Of a stretch of 64,000 nucleotides of DNA, positions 7,577 to 16,665 are shown in pieces. The DNA is from Micromonosporaceae bacterium KJ-029 (GTDB lineage Bacteria; Actinomycetota; Actinomycetes; Mycobacteriales; Micromonosporaceae), in NCBI GenBank assembly GCA_005402585.1, contig BIFP01000078.1:1-64000 (forward strand). The letters run 5' to 3'. Position 1 is the stretch's first letter; each line of letters begins with the position of its first letter. Position numbers and translations under genes: made by a program. Below the pieces are notes generated by a model. It had not been told where the DNA came from and did not search any database. It saw only the letters and a list, made by a program, of their open reading frames with translations.

Positions 7577-8344
7577 ATGTCCGACCAGTTGCACCCGGCC
7601 GGGGCGTCCGAGCATCTTGACCGCGACGCGCCGGTACCCCTGCACGCCCAGGTGTCGGAGCAGATCCGGGCCCGGATCCTGTCGGCCGAGTGGCCACCGC
7701 ACTACCGGCTGCGGAGCGAGCCGGAGCTGGCGGCCGAACTCGGCATCTCCCGGGGCACCCTGCGCCGGGCCCTGTCCACACTGATCCGGGACGGCCTGCT
7801 GGTGCAGGTCCGGGGGCGCGGCACCTTTGTCACCTCCACCGCGATCGAACCCTCCATCGCCCAGAAGCTGACCACCCTGTCCGAGGACTTCGCCCGGCAG
7901 GGAGTCGCGGTCACCACCCAGGTGGTCTCCCACGAGGTCATGCCCGCGCCGTCGCCGGTGGCGGCCCTGCTCGACCTGCGCCCCGGTCAGTCGGTCCTGC
8001 GGCTGGAGCGGCTCCGGTCCATCGCCGCCGGCCCGGTGGCCTGGCTGGTCAACTACGTACGCGTCGACCTCGCGCCCGGCCTGGAACGGGCCGACCTGGC
8101 CGACCGCTCCCTGTTCGGGCTGCTGGAGAACGAGTACGGGCTGAAGATCAGCACCGGCCGGCGTACCTTCACCGCGACCGCCGCCTCCGGCCGGACGGCG
8201 GCGGCGCTCCAGGTGCCGGAGAACTTCCCGCTGCTGTACCTGGAACAGATCACCTATCTCGACGACGGCCGGCCCATCGAATACTCCGACGTGTGGATCC
8301 ACAGCGAGCGGATGCGGGTAACCTCCCTGCTCTCCCGCCGCTGA
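7577..8344 (+). CDS. GntR-family regulator with UTRA ligand domain
   Basis: The 255-residue protein has an N-terminal winged helix-turn-helix, with the typical HAQVSEQIRARI, RLRSEPELAAELGISRGTLRRALSTL and GRGTFV stretches at about residues 18-83. A C-terminal UTRA domain of the HutC type follows and normally binds a sugar phosphate or related metabolite. It is probably the local repressor of the sugar operon, acting at 1693-1716; this is inferred from position and site type. The ATG at 7577 follows GGAAGG with a 4-base gap. It is the last gene of the unit, 79 bases after deoC. Confidence 0.85.
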   Translation: MSDQLHPAGASEHLDRDAPVPLHAQVSEQIRARILSAEWPPHYRLRSEPELAAELGISRGTLRRALSTLIRDGLLVQVRGRGTFVTSTAIEPSIAQKLTTLSEDFARQGVAVTTQVVSHEVMPAPSPVAALLDLRPGQSVLRLERLRSIAAGPVAWLVNYVRVDLAPGLERADLADRSLFGLLENEYGLKISTGRRTFTATAASGRTAAALQVPENFPLLYLEQITYLDDGRPIEYSDVWIHSERMRVTSLLSRR

Positions 8345-8363
8345 ACCACGGTCGATCGGGCCG

Positions 8364-9533
8364 TCAGCCGCCGGAGTCGTCCAGCTCGGCGCCCTCGGGG
8401 ACGGTGTCGTCGTCGCGGCTGGCCAGCCAGCCGTCGGGCAGGAAGACCTTGCCCGGGGAGTTGGTCCGGCCGCGCGGCTGGCCCAGCGTCTCCACCGGGA
8501 ACGGCACGGCCGGGTCCAGCTTGCCGAGCAGGTCGTCCAGCTGGGCCAGGGTGTCGATCATCGCCAGGGCGCGGCGCAGCTCACTGCCGATCGGGAAGCC
8601 CTTGAGGTACCAGGCGACGTGCTTGCGGAAGTCGGTGCAGCCGTCCCGCTCGCCCCGGGCCGGGTTGCGCGCTCCGGCGGTGAACTGCTCGACCAGCAGC
8701 TCGGCGTGCCGGCGCATGGTCACCGCGACCTCGCCGAGGGTGGGCAGCCGCCGGTCGGTGCGGCCGGCGAAGGCGGCCTCCAGGTCGGCGAAGAGCCAGG
8801 GCCGGCCGAGGCAGCCGCGCCCGATCACCACCCCGTCGACGCCGGTGTGCGCCACCATCCGCAGCGCATCGTCGGCCTCCCAGATGTCGCCGTTGCCGAG
8901 CACCGGCACGTCGAGCGCCTGCTTGAGGGTGGCGATGGCGTCCCAGTCCGCGGTGCCCGAGTAGCGCTGTGCGGCCGTACGCCCGTGCAGGGCGACCGCG
9001 GCGACGCCGGCCTCCTGCGCGGCCAGCCCCGCCTCGACGTACGTCAGGTGGTCGTCGTCGATGCCCTTGCGCATCTTGACCGTGACCGGCACCCCGGCGG
9101 GTGACGCGGCGTCCACCGCAGCCTTCACCAGGCGGGCGAAGAGCCGGCGCCGCCAGGGCAGCGCCGCGCCGCCACCCCGACGGGTGACCTTCGGCACCGG
9201 GCAGCCGAAGTTGAGGTCGATGTGGTCGGCGAGGTCCTTCTCGACCACGATCCGGACGGCGGCGGCGGTGGTCTCCGGGTCGGTGCCGTAGAGCTGGAGG
9301 CTGCGCGGGCTCTCGTCCGCCCCGAACGCGATCATGCGCAGCGTCTTCGGGTTCCGCTCGACCAGCGCGACCGTGGTGATCATCTCGCAGACGTAGATAC
9401 CGCCGCCCTGTTCCCGGCAGAGCTGCCGGAACCCGACATTGGTGATGCCGGCCATCGGCGCGAGCACCACCGGCGGCCACACCTGATGCCGCCCGATGGT
9501 CAGCGGGCGCGGGGCGGGAGCGGTCGTCGGCAC
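8364..9533 (-). CDS. dusB: tRNA-dihydrouridine synthase
   Basis: This 389-residue flavoenzyme of the DusB/Nifr3 family reduces specific uridines in tRNA to dihydrouridine with NADPH. The N-terminal APMAGITNVGFRQLC motif and the active-site Cys in DLNFGCPVPKV are present. The flavin-binding VLGNGDIWEADDALRM segment follows, and then VIGRGCLGRPWLF. There is no ribosome-binding site before the GTG at 9533. Instead TACACT lies 6 bases upstream, so the transcript is probably leaderless. That -10 box overlaps the end of the intergenic repeat at 9544-9596. Confidence 0.93.
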   Translation of the reverse strand: MPTTAPAPRPLTIGRHQVWPPVVLAPMAGITNVGFRQLCREQGGGIYVCEMITTVALVERNPKTLRMIAFGADESPRSLQLYGTDPETTAAAVRIVVEKDLADHIDLNFGCPVPKVTRRGGGAALPWRRRLFARLVKAAVDAASPAGVPVTVKMRKGIDDDHLTYVEAGLAAQEAGVAAVALHGRTAAQRYSGTADWDAIATLKQALDVPVLGNGDIWEADDALRMVAHTGVDGVVIGRGCLGRPWLFADLEAAFAGRTDRRLPTLGEVAVTMRRHAELLVEQFTAGARNPARGERDGCTDFRKHVAWYLKGFPIGSELRRALAMIDTLAQLDDLLGKLDPAVPFPVETLGQPRGRTNSPGKVFLPDGWLASRDDDTVPEGAELDDSGG

Positions 9534-9539
9534 GGCCCA

Positions 9540-9545
9540 AGTGTA
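9540..9545 (-). promoter_or_regulatory. Leaderless -10 box of dusB, fused to an intergenic repeat
   Basis: Read on the minus strand, TACACT is followed by 6 bases and then the GTG start of dusB. The first three bases of the hexamer are also the last bases of repeat family A copy 2. The HIT gene at 41750 has the identical arrangement. Confidence 0.6.
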
Positions 9546-9596
9546 AGGAAGGGCCCCCTCTTAACGTCTCGTGCATAGGAAGGGCCCCCTGTTAAC
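9544..9596 (-). repeat. Intergenic double-hairpin repeat, copy 2 (family A)
   Basis: On the minus strand it reads GTTAA, a block with GGGGGCCCTTCCT, the 11-base spacer ATGCACGAGAC, GTTAA, and a second block ending GGGCCCTTCCTTA. It lies between the divergent dusB and the gene at 9700, only about 11 bases from the dusB start codon. Confidence 0.85.
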
Positions 9597-9699
9597 GCGA
9601 CGCATAACACACCTGGGCGGGCATCGGGGCGTTGTCCACAGGAGGTCTGGCCATGCACAGGCGCGCGGATCGGGCAGGACAGGCGCGGATGCGTCGCCG

Positions 9700-10689
9700 A
9701 TGCTGCGCCTCATGCGTACGCACCCACCCGACTTCGCCGACCTGGCCGAGCGGCAACAGCAGATCGTCACCCGCGTCCAACTGCTGGCTGCGGGCTTCGA
9801 CGACATGTACCTGTACCGGCAGGCCCGGCGCGGCTTGTGGCAGCGTGTCCTGCCCGCGACGTACGCCCTGGTCACCGGCACCCTGACCGATGAGCAGCGG
9901 CGGATCTCGGCGGCCCTGTACGCCGGCGCCGAGGCGCAGCTGACCGGCCTCGCCGCGCTGCTCTGGTACGGCTTCCGGCAGAGCCCGCGCACCGACGCCG
10001 TACACCTGGTCGTGCCGCATCACGCGCGCCGCAAGTCCGCCGGCTACGCGATGATCTCGCGGACCCTGGCCCTTGACGACCGGGCCCGGGCCACGCCGCT
10101 CTACCCGGTGTGCTCACCGTCCCGCGCGGTGGTCGACGCGGCGCGCGACCTGCGGCAGCTGCGTCCGGTGCGAGCGGTCGTCGCCGAGGCCGTCCAACGG
10201 GGGTACGCCGACCTGGCGTCCCTGGACGAGGAGATCCGTCGGGCTCGACGCAGCCGGACGGCGCTGATCAGGAAGGCGTTCTCCGAGGTGGCACAGGGCA
10301 CCCGGTCGGCGCCCGAAGCCGAGCTGCGGGAGTGCCTCGCGGAGAGCCCGGTGCTGTCGGAGATCCACTGGAATCCGCGCCTGCGCGACGCGGGCGGCCT
10401 GTCGTTGCCGACGCCCGACGGCTATCTGCCCGACGCGGCGGTGGCGCTGGAGGTCGACTCGCAGGAGTACCACTTCCGCCCGGACGACTGGGCGCGCACG
10501 CTCGACCGGCACAACGAGCTGAGCCGGCGCGGCGTCCTGGTCCTGCACTTCACACCGGCCCAGATCCGCCGAGAACCGCGCCGCGTCCGCCAGATGGTGG
10601 AGGACGCGTACGAGTCCCGGCGGGGCCTCGGTGCCACCGCCCGGCTGTGGATCGACCCACCACACGCACCCGAGCCGAGGGGTCGGTGA
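9700..10689 (+). CDS. DUF559-like protein with N-terminal AbiEi-type winged helix
   Basis: The product is 329 residues. Its N-terminal part (AERQQQIVTRVQLLAAGF, then YLYRQARRGLWQRVLPATYAL) resembles the winged-helix domain of AbiEi-like antitoxins. The C-terminal part (PDAAVALEVDSQEYHF, then DRHNELSRRGVLVLHFTPAQIRREP) resembles DUF559, a Vsr/restriction-endonuclease-like fold with an ExD-type acidic pair. Such proteins are very common orphans in actinobacteria and their function is unknown. No AbiEii-type toxin is adjacent. The start is uncertain: ATG at 9700 or 9712, neither with a good ribosome-binding site. It lies between two copies of repeat family A. Confidence 0.75.
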   Translation: MLRLMRTHPPDFADLAERQQQIVTRVQLLAAGFDDMYLYRQARRGLWQRVLPATYALVTGTLTDEQRRISAALYAGAEAQLTGLAALLWYGFRQSPRTDAVHLVVPHHARRKSAGYAMISRTLALDDRARATPLYPVCSPSRAVVDAARDLRQLRPVRAVVAEAVQRGYADLASLDEEIRRARRSRTALIRKAFSEVAQGTRSAPEAELRECLAESPVLSEIHWNPRLRDAGGLSLPTPDGYLPDAAVALEVDSQEYHFRPDDWARTLDRHNELSRRGVLVLHFTPAQIRREPRRVRQMVEDAYESRRGLGATARLWIDPPHAPEPRGR

Positions 10690-10720
10690 GCGTGACACCC
10701 ACTGCCGTGCGGTGGTGAGT

Positions 10721-10772
10721 GTTAATAAGGGGCCCCTCCTCTACGCCAGGCGTTAAGAAGGGGCCCCTCCTT
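10721..10772 (+). repeat. Intergenic double-hairpin repeat, copy 3 (family A)
   Basis: It reads GTTAATAAGGGGCCCCTCCT, the 11-base spacer CTACGCCAGGC, then GTTAAGAAGGGGCCCCTCCT and TT. It fills the gap between two convergent genes and ends 6 bases before the glyS stop codon, so here it may act as a bidirectional terminator. Confidence 0.85.
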
Positions 10773-10777
10773 GCACG

Positions 10778-12157
<1,380 letters not shown>

Positions 12158-12270
12158 TTTTCCTCCTACGCCGACTGGCGGTCGGCGGGGACGCGATGGG
12201 ATGGCTGGAACACTTGGGGACAACCGTACGACCGGTGTGCTCCCGGACCCAGCACATTACCTGCGGCCGG

Positions 12271-12948
12271 TCAGTTGACTCCGCAGACCTCCATGCCGCC
12301 CGTCTGCTGGTTCTGCTTGAGCACGACCTGCTGGCGTTCCTGGCCACCGCCGGCGAAGGTCACCTCCACCGGCACGGTGAGCGTGACGGTGTCCACCTCG
12401 CCGACCCGGTAGGAGGCGATCTGCGGCTCGGCGGCCGTCCGCCGCTCGAACTCCTGCCGGGACTCGCGCCGCTTGACGTCCTCGCAGAGCTGGTCGTATG
12501 CCCGGCCGAACTGGCCGTCGACCAGGGCGCGGTAGTAGTCGCCGGAAACCGTGCGGCCCTGCTCGTCGATTGCCTGCACCCCGCTGACCAGCAGGCCGAC
12601 CACCGCGGTACCGCCACCGCCGCAACAGAGCACCAGGGCCAGCGCGCCGACGCCGAGCCCGAGCCAGAACCGGGACCGGCCGCCCTCGGTCGGCGGCGCC
12701 GCGAACGGCGGGGCAACCCCGGGCCCGGGCGGCGGCGCCGAAACTCCCGGCGCGGGCCCGACCGGCGGCGTGGACCCGACCGGCGGCGGGGGCGGAACGG
12801 AACCACCGGGCGGCGCCGCCCCGGGGCCGGCGGTGGGCGGGACGCCGGACACGGCCGGCGAAACGCCGGATTCGACCGGGACCTGAGGTCCCTGCTGGCC
12901 GGGCAGCGAGGGGTGTGGTGGTGGGGCTGCCGGTCCGGGATCGGTCAT
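12271..12948 (-). CDS. Proline-rich single-pass membrane protein of unknown function
   Basis: The 225-residue product has a long Pro/Gly-rich N-terminal cytoplasmic region (about residues 1-90), one transmembrane segment around FWLGLGVGALALVLCCGGGG, and a C-terminal extracellular domain with two Cys that could pair. That domain contains DYYRALVDGQFGRAYDQLCEDV and a beta-rich tail, resembling the DUF4878/NTF2-like lumazine-type folds found on many actinobacterial surface proteins; this comparison is weak. The start is chosen from TACTGT 7 bases before the ATG (leaderless pattern) and the lack of a ribosome-binding site. It probably has its own promoter. Confidence 0.7.
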   Translation of the reverse strand: MTDPGPAAPPPHPSLPGQQGPQVPVESGVSPAVSGVPPTAGPGAAPPGGSVPPPPPVGSTPPVGPAPGVSAPPPGPGVAPPFAAPPTEGGRSRFWLGLGVGALALVLCCGGGGTAVVGLLVSGVQAIDEQGRTVSGDYYRALVDGQFGRAYDQLCEDVKRRESRQEFERRTAAEPQIASYRVGEVDTVTLTVPVEVTFAGGGQERQQVVLKQNQQTGGMEVCGVN

Positions 12949-12973
12949 AGGAGCCACAGTAGTGCCCGGCGGC

Positions 12974-13315
12974 TCAGCGGTAAGGACCCGCAGCCCGATC
13001 GCTGGCGACCACCACCACGTCCCCGCCCGGCGCGGCACTGGCCAACGCCTCGTACGCGGACGGCTCGTCGACGCTCTCGGCGAGCAGCGGCACCGCCGTG
13101 ACCTTGACATCGAAGCCGCCGAGGGCGCGGCGGTAGGTACCGACCGACTCCCACTCGGTGACCAGGCACCAGTGGCGGGGGTCGTCCAGCGCCCGGACCA
13201 ACTGCCCGCGCAGGTAACCGGGCCGGGCGGCGAGCGCCGTCAGGGCCGCGTGGGCCCGGGCGGTGAACGCCTCGGCGGCGTCGACGTCGACCACGAACCG
13301 GTTGGTCACGAGCAC
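12974..13315 (-). CDS. Small antibiotic-biosynthesis-monooxygenase (ABM) fold protein
   Basis: The 113-residue product resembles dimeric alpha+beta barrel proteins of the ABM/YgiN type: an opening beta strand (LVTNRFVVD), helix FTARAHAALTALAARPGYL, then strand WCLVTEWESVGTYRRAL. Members include quinol monooxygenases and heme-degrading enzymes, but many have no known role. The GTG at 13315 has AGGAGG upstream with suitable spacing. It is divergent from the small membrane protein at 13345, with overlapping promoter sequence in a 29-base gap. A role in antibiotic synthesis is not implied, because no biosynthetic genes are nearby. Confidence 0.7.
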   Translation of the reverse strand: MLVTNRFVVDVDAAEAFTARAHAALTALAARPGYLRGQLVRALDDPRHWCLVTEWESVGTYRRALGGFDVKVTAVPLLAESVDEPSAYEALASAAPGGDVVVVASDRAAGPYR

Positions 13316-13344
13316 CAGGTCCTCCTCCTCGTAGAGTTTGTGGA

Positions 13345-13602
13345 ATGCAGCGTACGCAGAGCGGGATCGCCGGCCGGCTGGCCCGGGCCAACCCGACGAC
13401 GGTGTTCCTGGTCACCCTGCTCCTGGTGCTGGTCGCCTTCTTCACCCCGGGCGTGCTCGGTGGGCTGTTCACCCTGCTGCTCGCCGGCGCGGTGGCCACC
13501 CTGCTGGTCACGACCTGGCGGGTGCAGACGCCACCGACCCGGGCGATCCGGCTGCTGGTGCTGACCCTGCTGGTAACCGCCGGCCTGGTAAAGCTGCTCT
13601 GA
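13345..13602 (+). CDS. Small two-helix membrane protein, uncharacterised
   Basis: The 85-residue product has a basic, Gln/Arg-containing N-terminus followed by closely spaced hydrophobic segments (about residues 18-58 and 68-85). It ends with a hydrophobic tail. I do not recognise a function. TAGAGT stands 6 bases before the ATG and there is no ribosome-binding site, so the message is probably leaderless. It ends 18 bases before the Zur-type box of znuA. Confidence 0.7.
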   Translation: MQRTQSGIAGRLARANPTTVFLVTLLLVLVAFFTPGVLGGLFTLLLAGAVATLLVTTWRVQTPPTRAIRLLVLTLLVTAGLVKLL

Positions 13603-13620
13603 CATGCAAGCATGCGTTTT

Positions 13621-13635
13621 TGACAATCATTGTCG
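13621..13635 (+). promoter_or_regulatory. Zur-type operator upstream of znuA
   Basis: TGACAATCATTGTCG is a 15-base palindrome (TGACAAT, C, ATTGTCG) with one mismatch and matches Fur/Zur-family boxes. It overlaps a TTGACA at 13620-13625 that could be the -35 of znuA. Zinc-loaded Zur, encoded at 16666, would repress here. Confidence 0.8.
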
Positions 13636-13656
13636 TTGTCGCGGAGAGTCGATGTC

Positions 13657-14634
13657 ATGACCTTCCGCACCGCCCCGCGTGCCCTGGCCGCCACCACGGC
13701 CGCCCTGTTCGCCCTGGCCGGCGCCACCGCCTGTTCGACCGACGGCCCGGCCGGCGCCGACCCGGACCGGGTCGACGTGGTGGCCGGTTTCTACCCGCTG
13801 CAGTTCCTCGCCGAGCGGATCGGCGGCGACGCCGTGGCGGTGACCAACCTGGCCCGCCCCGGCGCCGAGCCGCACGACCTGGAACTGAACCCGCTTCAGG
13901 TCGGGCAGATCAGCGAGGCGGAGTTGATCGTCTTCCTGCACGGCTTCCAGCCCGCCGTGGACGAGGCGGTGGAGCAGAACGGCGGTGACCGCGCCTTCGA
14001 CGTGGCCACCGTGCAGCCGCTGCTGGACGCCACCGCCGGCGGCCACGACCACGATCACGGCGACGAGGACGACCACGCCGACGAGGAGAAGCACGACGAC
14101 AAGGCATCGGACGGCGCCAAGGACCCGCACGTCTGGCTCGACCCGACCCGACTCGCCACGATCGGCGACAAGCTGGCCGAGCGGCTCGGCACCGTCGACC
14201 CGGACCGGGCCGGCGAGTACACCCAGCGGGCAGCGGCCCTGCGGACCGAGTTGGAGAAGCTCGACACCGAGTTCACCGAGGGGCTGAAGACCTGCCAGCG
14301 CCGGGAGATCGTGGTCAGCCACACCGCGTTCGGCTACCTGACGCAGAAGTACCAGCTGGAGCAGATCGGCATCACCGGGCTGAGCCCGGAGCACGAGCCG
14401 TCGGCGCAGCGACTGGCCGCCGTCGTCGAGGAGGCCCGGGAGCACCAGGCGACCACCATCTTCTTCGAGACCCTGGTGAGCCCGAAGGTCGCCGAGACGA
14501 TCGCCCGGGAGGTCGGCGCCCAGACCGCGGTCCTTGATCCGATCGAGGGTCTGTCCGCGGAGAACGGCGCGGACTACCTTTCGGTGATGCGCACCAACCT
14601 GCAGACCTTGCGGACGGCGTTGAGCTGCCCGTGA
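13657..14634 (+). CDS. znuA: Zinc-binding lipoprotein of the ABC importer
   Basis: The 325-residue cluster 9 (TroA-like) binding protein captures zinc outside the membrane. The signal ends in the lipobox LAGATAC with Cys26 lipidated. Metal-ligand regions are visible: the His of EPHDLELNP, the His of SHTAFGYL, and the acidic DPIEG near the end. An acidic His-rich loop (HDHDHGDEDDHADEEKHDD) at about residues 130-148 is typical of zinc rather than manganese members. The ATG at 13657 is favoured by GGAGAG 8 bases upstream. Its end overlaps znuC by four bases. Confidence 0.92.
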   Translation: MTFRTAPRALAATTAALFALAGATACSTDGPAGADPDRVDVVAGFYPLQFLAERIGGDAVAVTNLARPGAEPHDLELNPLQVGQISEAELIVFLHGFQPAVDEAVEQNGGDRAFDVATVQPLLDATAGGHDHDHGDEDDHADEEKHDDKASDGAKDPHVWLDPTRLATIGDKLAERLGTVDPDRAGEYTQRAAALRTELEKLDTEFTEGLKTCQRREIVVSHTAFGYLTQKYQLEQIGITGLSPEHEPSAQRLAAVVEEAREHQATTIFFETLVSPKVAETIAREVGAQTAVLDPIEGLSAENGADYLSVMRTNLQTLRTALSCP

Positions 14635-15395
14635 CAACTGAAGTCATCTCCGTCGCGCACGGGGTGGTCGGCTACGACGGCCGCCCCGTGCTCCGTGACG
14701 TCTCGCTGACCGTGACCGCCGGCGAGGTGGTCGCGATCCTCGGCGCCAACGGCTCCGGCAAGTCCACCCTGATCCGCGCCGTACTCGGGCTGGTGCCGCT
14801 CAGCGCCGGCTCGGTGACCCTCTTCGGCCGGCCGGCGCGCCGGTTCCGGCAGTGGCACCGCATCGGGTACGTCCCGCAGCGCCTCGGCGCGGGCAGCGGT
14901 GTACCGGCCACGGTGGCCGAGGTGGTCGCATCCGGCCGGCTGGCCCGCCGGGGCGTCCTGCGTCCGCCGGGGCGCGCCGACCGGGAGGCCGTCGCCGAGG
15001 CGTTGCGCGCCGTCGGCCTGGCCGACCGGGCCAAGGACCCGGTGGCCACCCTCTCCGGTGGGCAGCAGCAGCGCACCCTGATCGCCCGGGCCCTGGCCGG
15101 CCGACCCGAACTGCTGGTACTCGACGAGCCGACGGCCGGGGTGGACGCGGCCAGCCAGGAGGCGTTCGCCGGGGCACTGCGCGCCTTCGTCGACGACGGG
15201 GGCACCGTGCTGCTCGTCGCCCACGAACTGGGCCCGCTACGGCCGCTGATCAGCCGCGCGGTCGTCGTACACCAGGGCTTCATCGCGCACGACGGCGCGG
15301 TCCCGGACCCGGCCGGGCACCACGCGGCGCCGGACCACGACCACGTGCACCCGCACGGTCCCGAGGAGCCCGCCGGGCTGTGGAGCACAAGGTGA
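14631..15395 (+). CDS. znuC: Zinc ABC transporter ATP-binding protein
   Basis: The 254-residue ATPase powers zinc uptake. It has Walker A GANGSGKST, the signature LSGGQQQR and Walker B LLVLDEPTAGVD, followed by the switch His in LLVAHEL. The C-terminal tail is His-rich (GHHAAPDHDHVHPH), as seen in several zinc ATPases. It starts with a GTG that overlaps the znuA stop and ends with a GTGA overlap into znuB. The three genes are therefore translated together. Confidence 0.92.
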   Translation: MTTEVISVAHGVVGYDGRPVLRDVSLTVTAGEVVAILGANGSGKSTLIRAVLGLVPLSAGSVTLFGRPARRFRQWHRIGYVPQRLGAGSGVPATVAEVVASGRLARRGVLRPPGRADREAVAEALRAVGLADRAKDPVATLSGGQQQRTLIARALAGRPELLVLDEPTAGVDAASQEAFAGALRAFVDDGGTVLLVAHELGPLRPLISRAVVVHQGFIAHDGAVPDPAGHHAAPDHDHVHPHGPEEPAGLWSTR

Positions 15396-16261
15396 GCCTC
15401 TTCCAGTACGACTTCATGCTGCGCGCCCTGGTCGGTGCGCTGATCATCGGCCTGGCCGCGCCCGCGCTCGGCATCTACCTGGTGCAGCGGCGACTCGCGT
15501 TGATCGGGGACGGCATCGGGCACGTCGCGCTGACCGGCGTCGGCGCCGGCCTGCTGTTCCAGACCTCCCCCGTGATCATGGCGGTGATCGCGGCCACCGC
15601 CGGCGCGATCGTCATCGAGCTGATCCGCGAACGCGGCCGTACCTCCGGTGACCTGGCCCTCGCCCTGCTCTTCTACGGCGGCATCGCCGGTGGGGTGGTG
15701 CTGGTCGGCCTCTCCGACAGCACCAACGCCAACCTCAACGCGTACCTGTTCGGGGCGCTCACCACGACGTCCCGGGAGGACCTCGTCACCATCGCGGTGC
15801 TCGGCGTGGCCGTGCTGGCCGCGATGATCGCGCTGCGACCCGCGCTGTTCGCGGTCTGCCACGACGAGGAGTACGCCCGGGTCTCCGGCCTGCCGGTGCG
15901 CGCGCTCAACCTGCTGCTCGCGGTGACCACCGCGATCACGGTGACCATCGCCATGCGGGCGGTCGGCGTCCTGCTGATCAGTGCGTTGATGGTCGTCCCG
16001 GTGGCCACCGCCCAGCAGGTCACCCGGGGCTTCCGCGCCACCATGGCGGCGGCGATGGCGCTCGGCCTGTTCGCGGCCGGGGCCGGCATCTGGATGGCGG
16101 CGGTCGCCAACACCGCACCCGGCGCCTCGGTGGTGGTCCTCGCGATCGCCTCGTTCATCGTGGTCACCCTGCTCGCCGCCGGCTGGCGCCGGCTACGCCG
16201 GGCCCGACCGGTGCCGGCGCCCGCACCGGAGCCGCACGAGGTGGTGCTCCACGGATCCTGA
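15392..16261 (+). CDS. znuB: Zinc ABC transporter permease
   Basis: The 289-residue membrane protein is an ABC-3 family permease with about eight hydrophobic segments. Family landmarks are the early YLVQRRLALIGDGIGHVALTG stretch, which faces the ATPase, and DEEYARVSGLPVRALNLLL near the middle. The GTG at 15392 has GGAG 6 bases upstream and overlaps the znuC stop. The order znuA-znuC-znuB, followed by smtB and zur, is found across actinobacteria. It is presumably repressed with znuA through the box at 13621. Confidence 0.92.
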   Translation: MSLFQYDFMLRALVGALIIGLAAPALGIYLVQRRLALIGDGIGHVALTGVGAGLLFQTSPVIMAVIAATAGAIVIELIRERGRTSGDLALALLFYGGIAGGVVLVGLSDSTNANLNAYLFGALTTTSREDLVTIAVLGVAVLAAMIALRPALFAVCHDEEYARVSGLPVRALNLLLAVTTAITVTIAMRAVGVLLISALMVVPVATAQQVTRGFRATMAAAMALGLFAAGAGIWMAAVANTAPGASVVVLAIASFIVVTLLAAGWRRLRRARPVPAPAPEPHEVVLHGS

Positions 16262-16298
16262 CCTCGGGCTCCGCCTCGGGATTGGTTACCGTTGCAGG

Positions 16299-16598
16299 GT
16301 GACCAGCGGATCCGGCTACGACGCGTACGAGGGTGCCAGCGAACTCCTGCGCGCCCTCTCGGCGCCGATCCGGCTCGCCATCGTCAGCGAGCTGGCCGGT
16401 GGTGAGCGCTGCGTGCACGAACTGGTGGACAAGCTCGGCGTCGCGCAGCCGCTGGTCTCCCAGCACCTACGGGTGCTCCGCGGGGCCGGTGTGGTGCGCG
16501 GCTCCCGACGGGGTCGGGAGATCGCGTACACCCTGGTCGACGAGCACGTGGCGCACATCGTGGCCGACGCGGTCAGCCACGCCGGGGAGGGATCATGA
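16299..16598 (+). CDS. smtB: ArsR/SmtB-family zinc-responsive repressor
   Basis: The 99-residue winged-helix protein has the ArsR DNA-reading helix in GVAQPLVSQHLRVLRGAGVV. Its last helix carries Asp81, His83, His94 and Glu97, with spacing identical to the alpha-5 zinc site of SmtB/CzrA (D-x-H, ten residues, H-x-x-E). It is therefore likely to release DNA when zinc is high. The GTG start has no ribosome-binding site; TACCGT lies 6 bases upstream, so smtB-zur probably has its own leaderless promoter, separate from znuACB. In M. tuberculosis the same pair is Rv2358-Rv2359. Confidence 0.88.
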   Translation: MTSGSGYDAYEGASELLRALSAPIRLAIVSELAGGERCVHELVDKLGVAQPLVSQHLRVLRGAGVVRGSRRGREIAYTLVDEHVAHIVADAVSHAGEGS

Positions 16599-16665
16599 GC
16601 GAGCGAACCGTCATGCTCAGCGCGGTTGTGCCCGATCGCGGCACGCGGCGAAGCGAGGTGCCGCG

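Noticed and set aside
12974..13315. Antibiotic biosynthesis gene
   Set aside because: Only the ABM fold is present and no biosynthetic genes are nearby.
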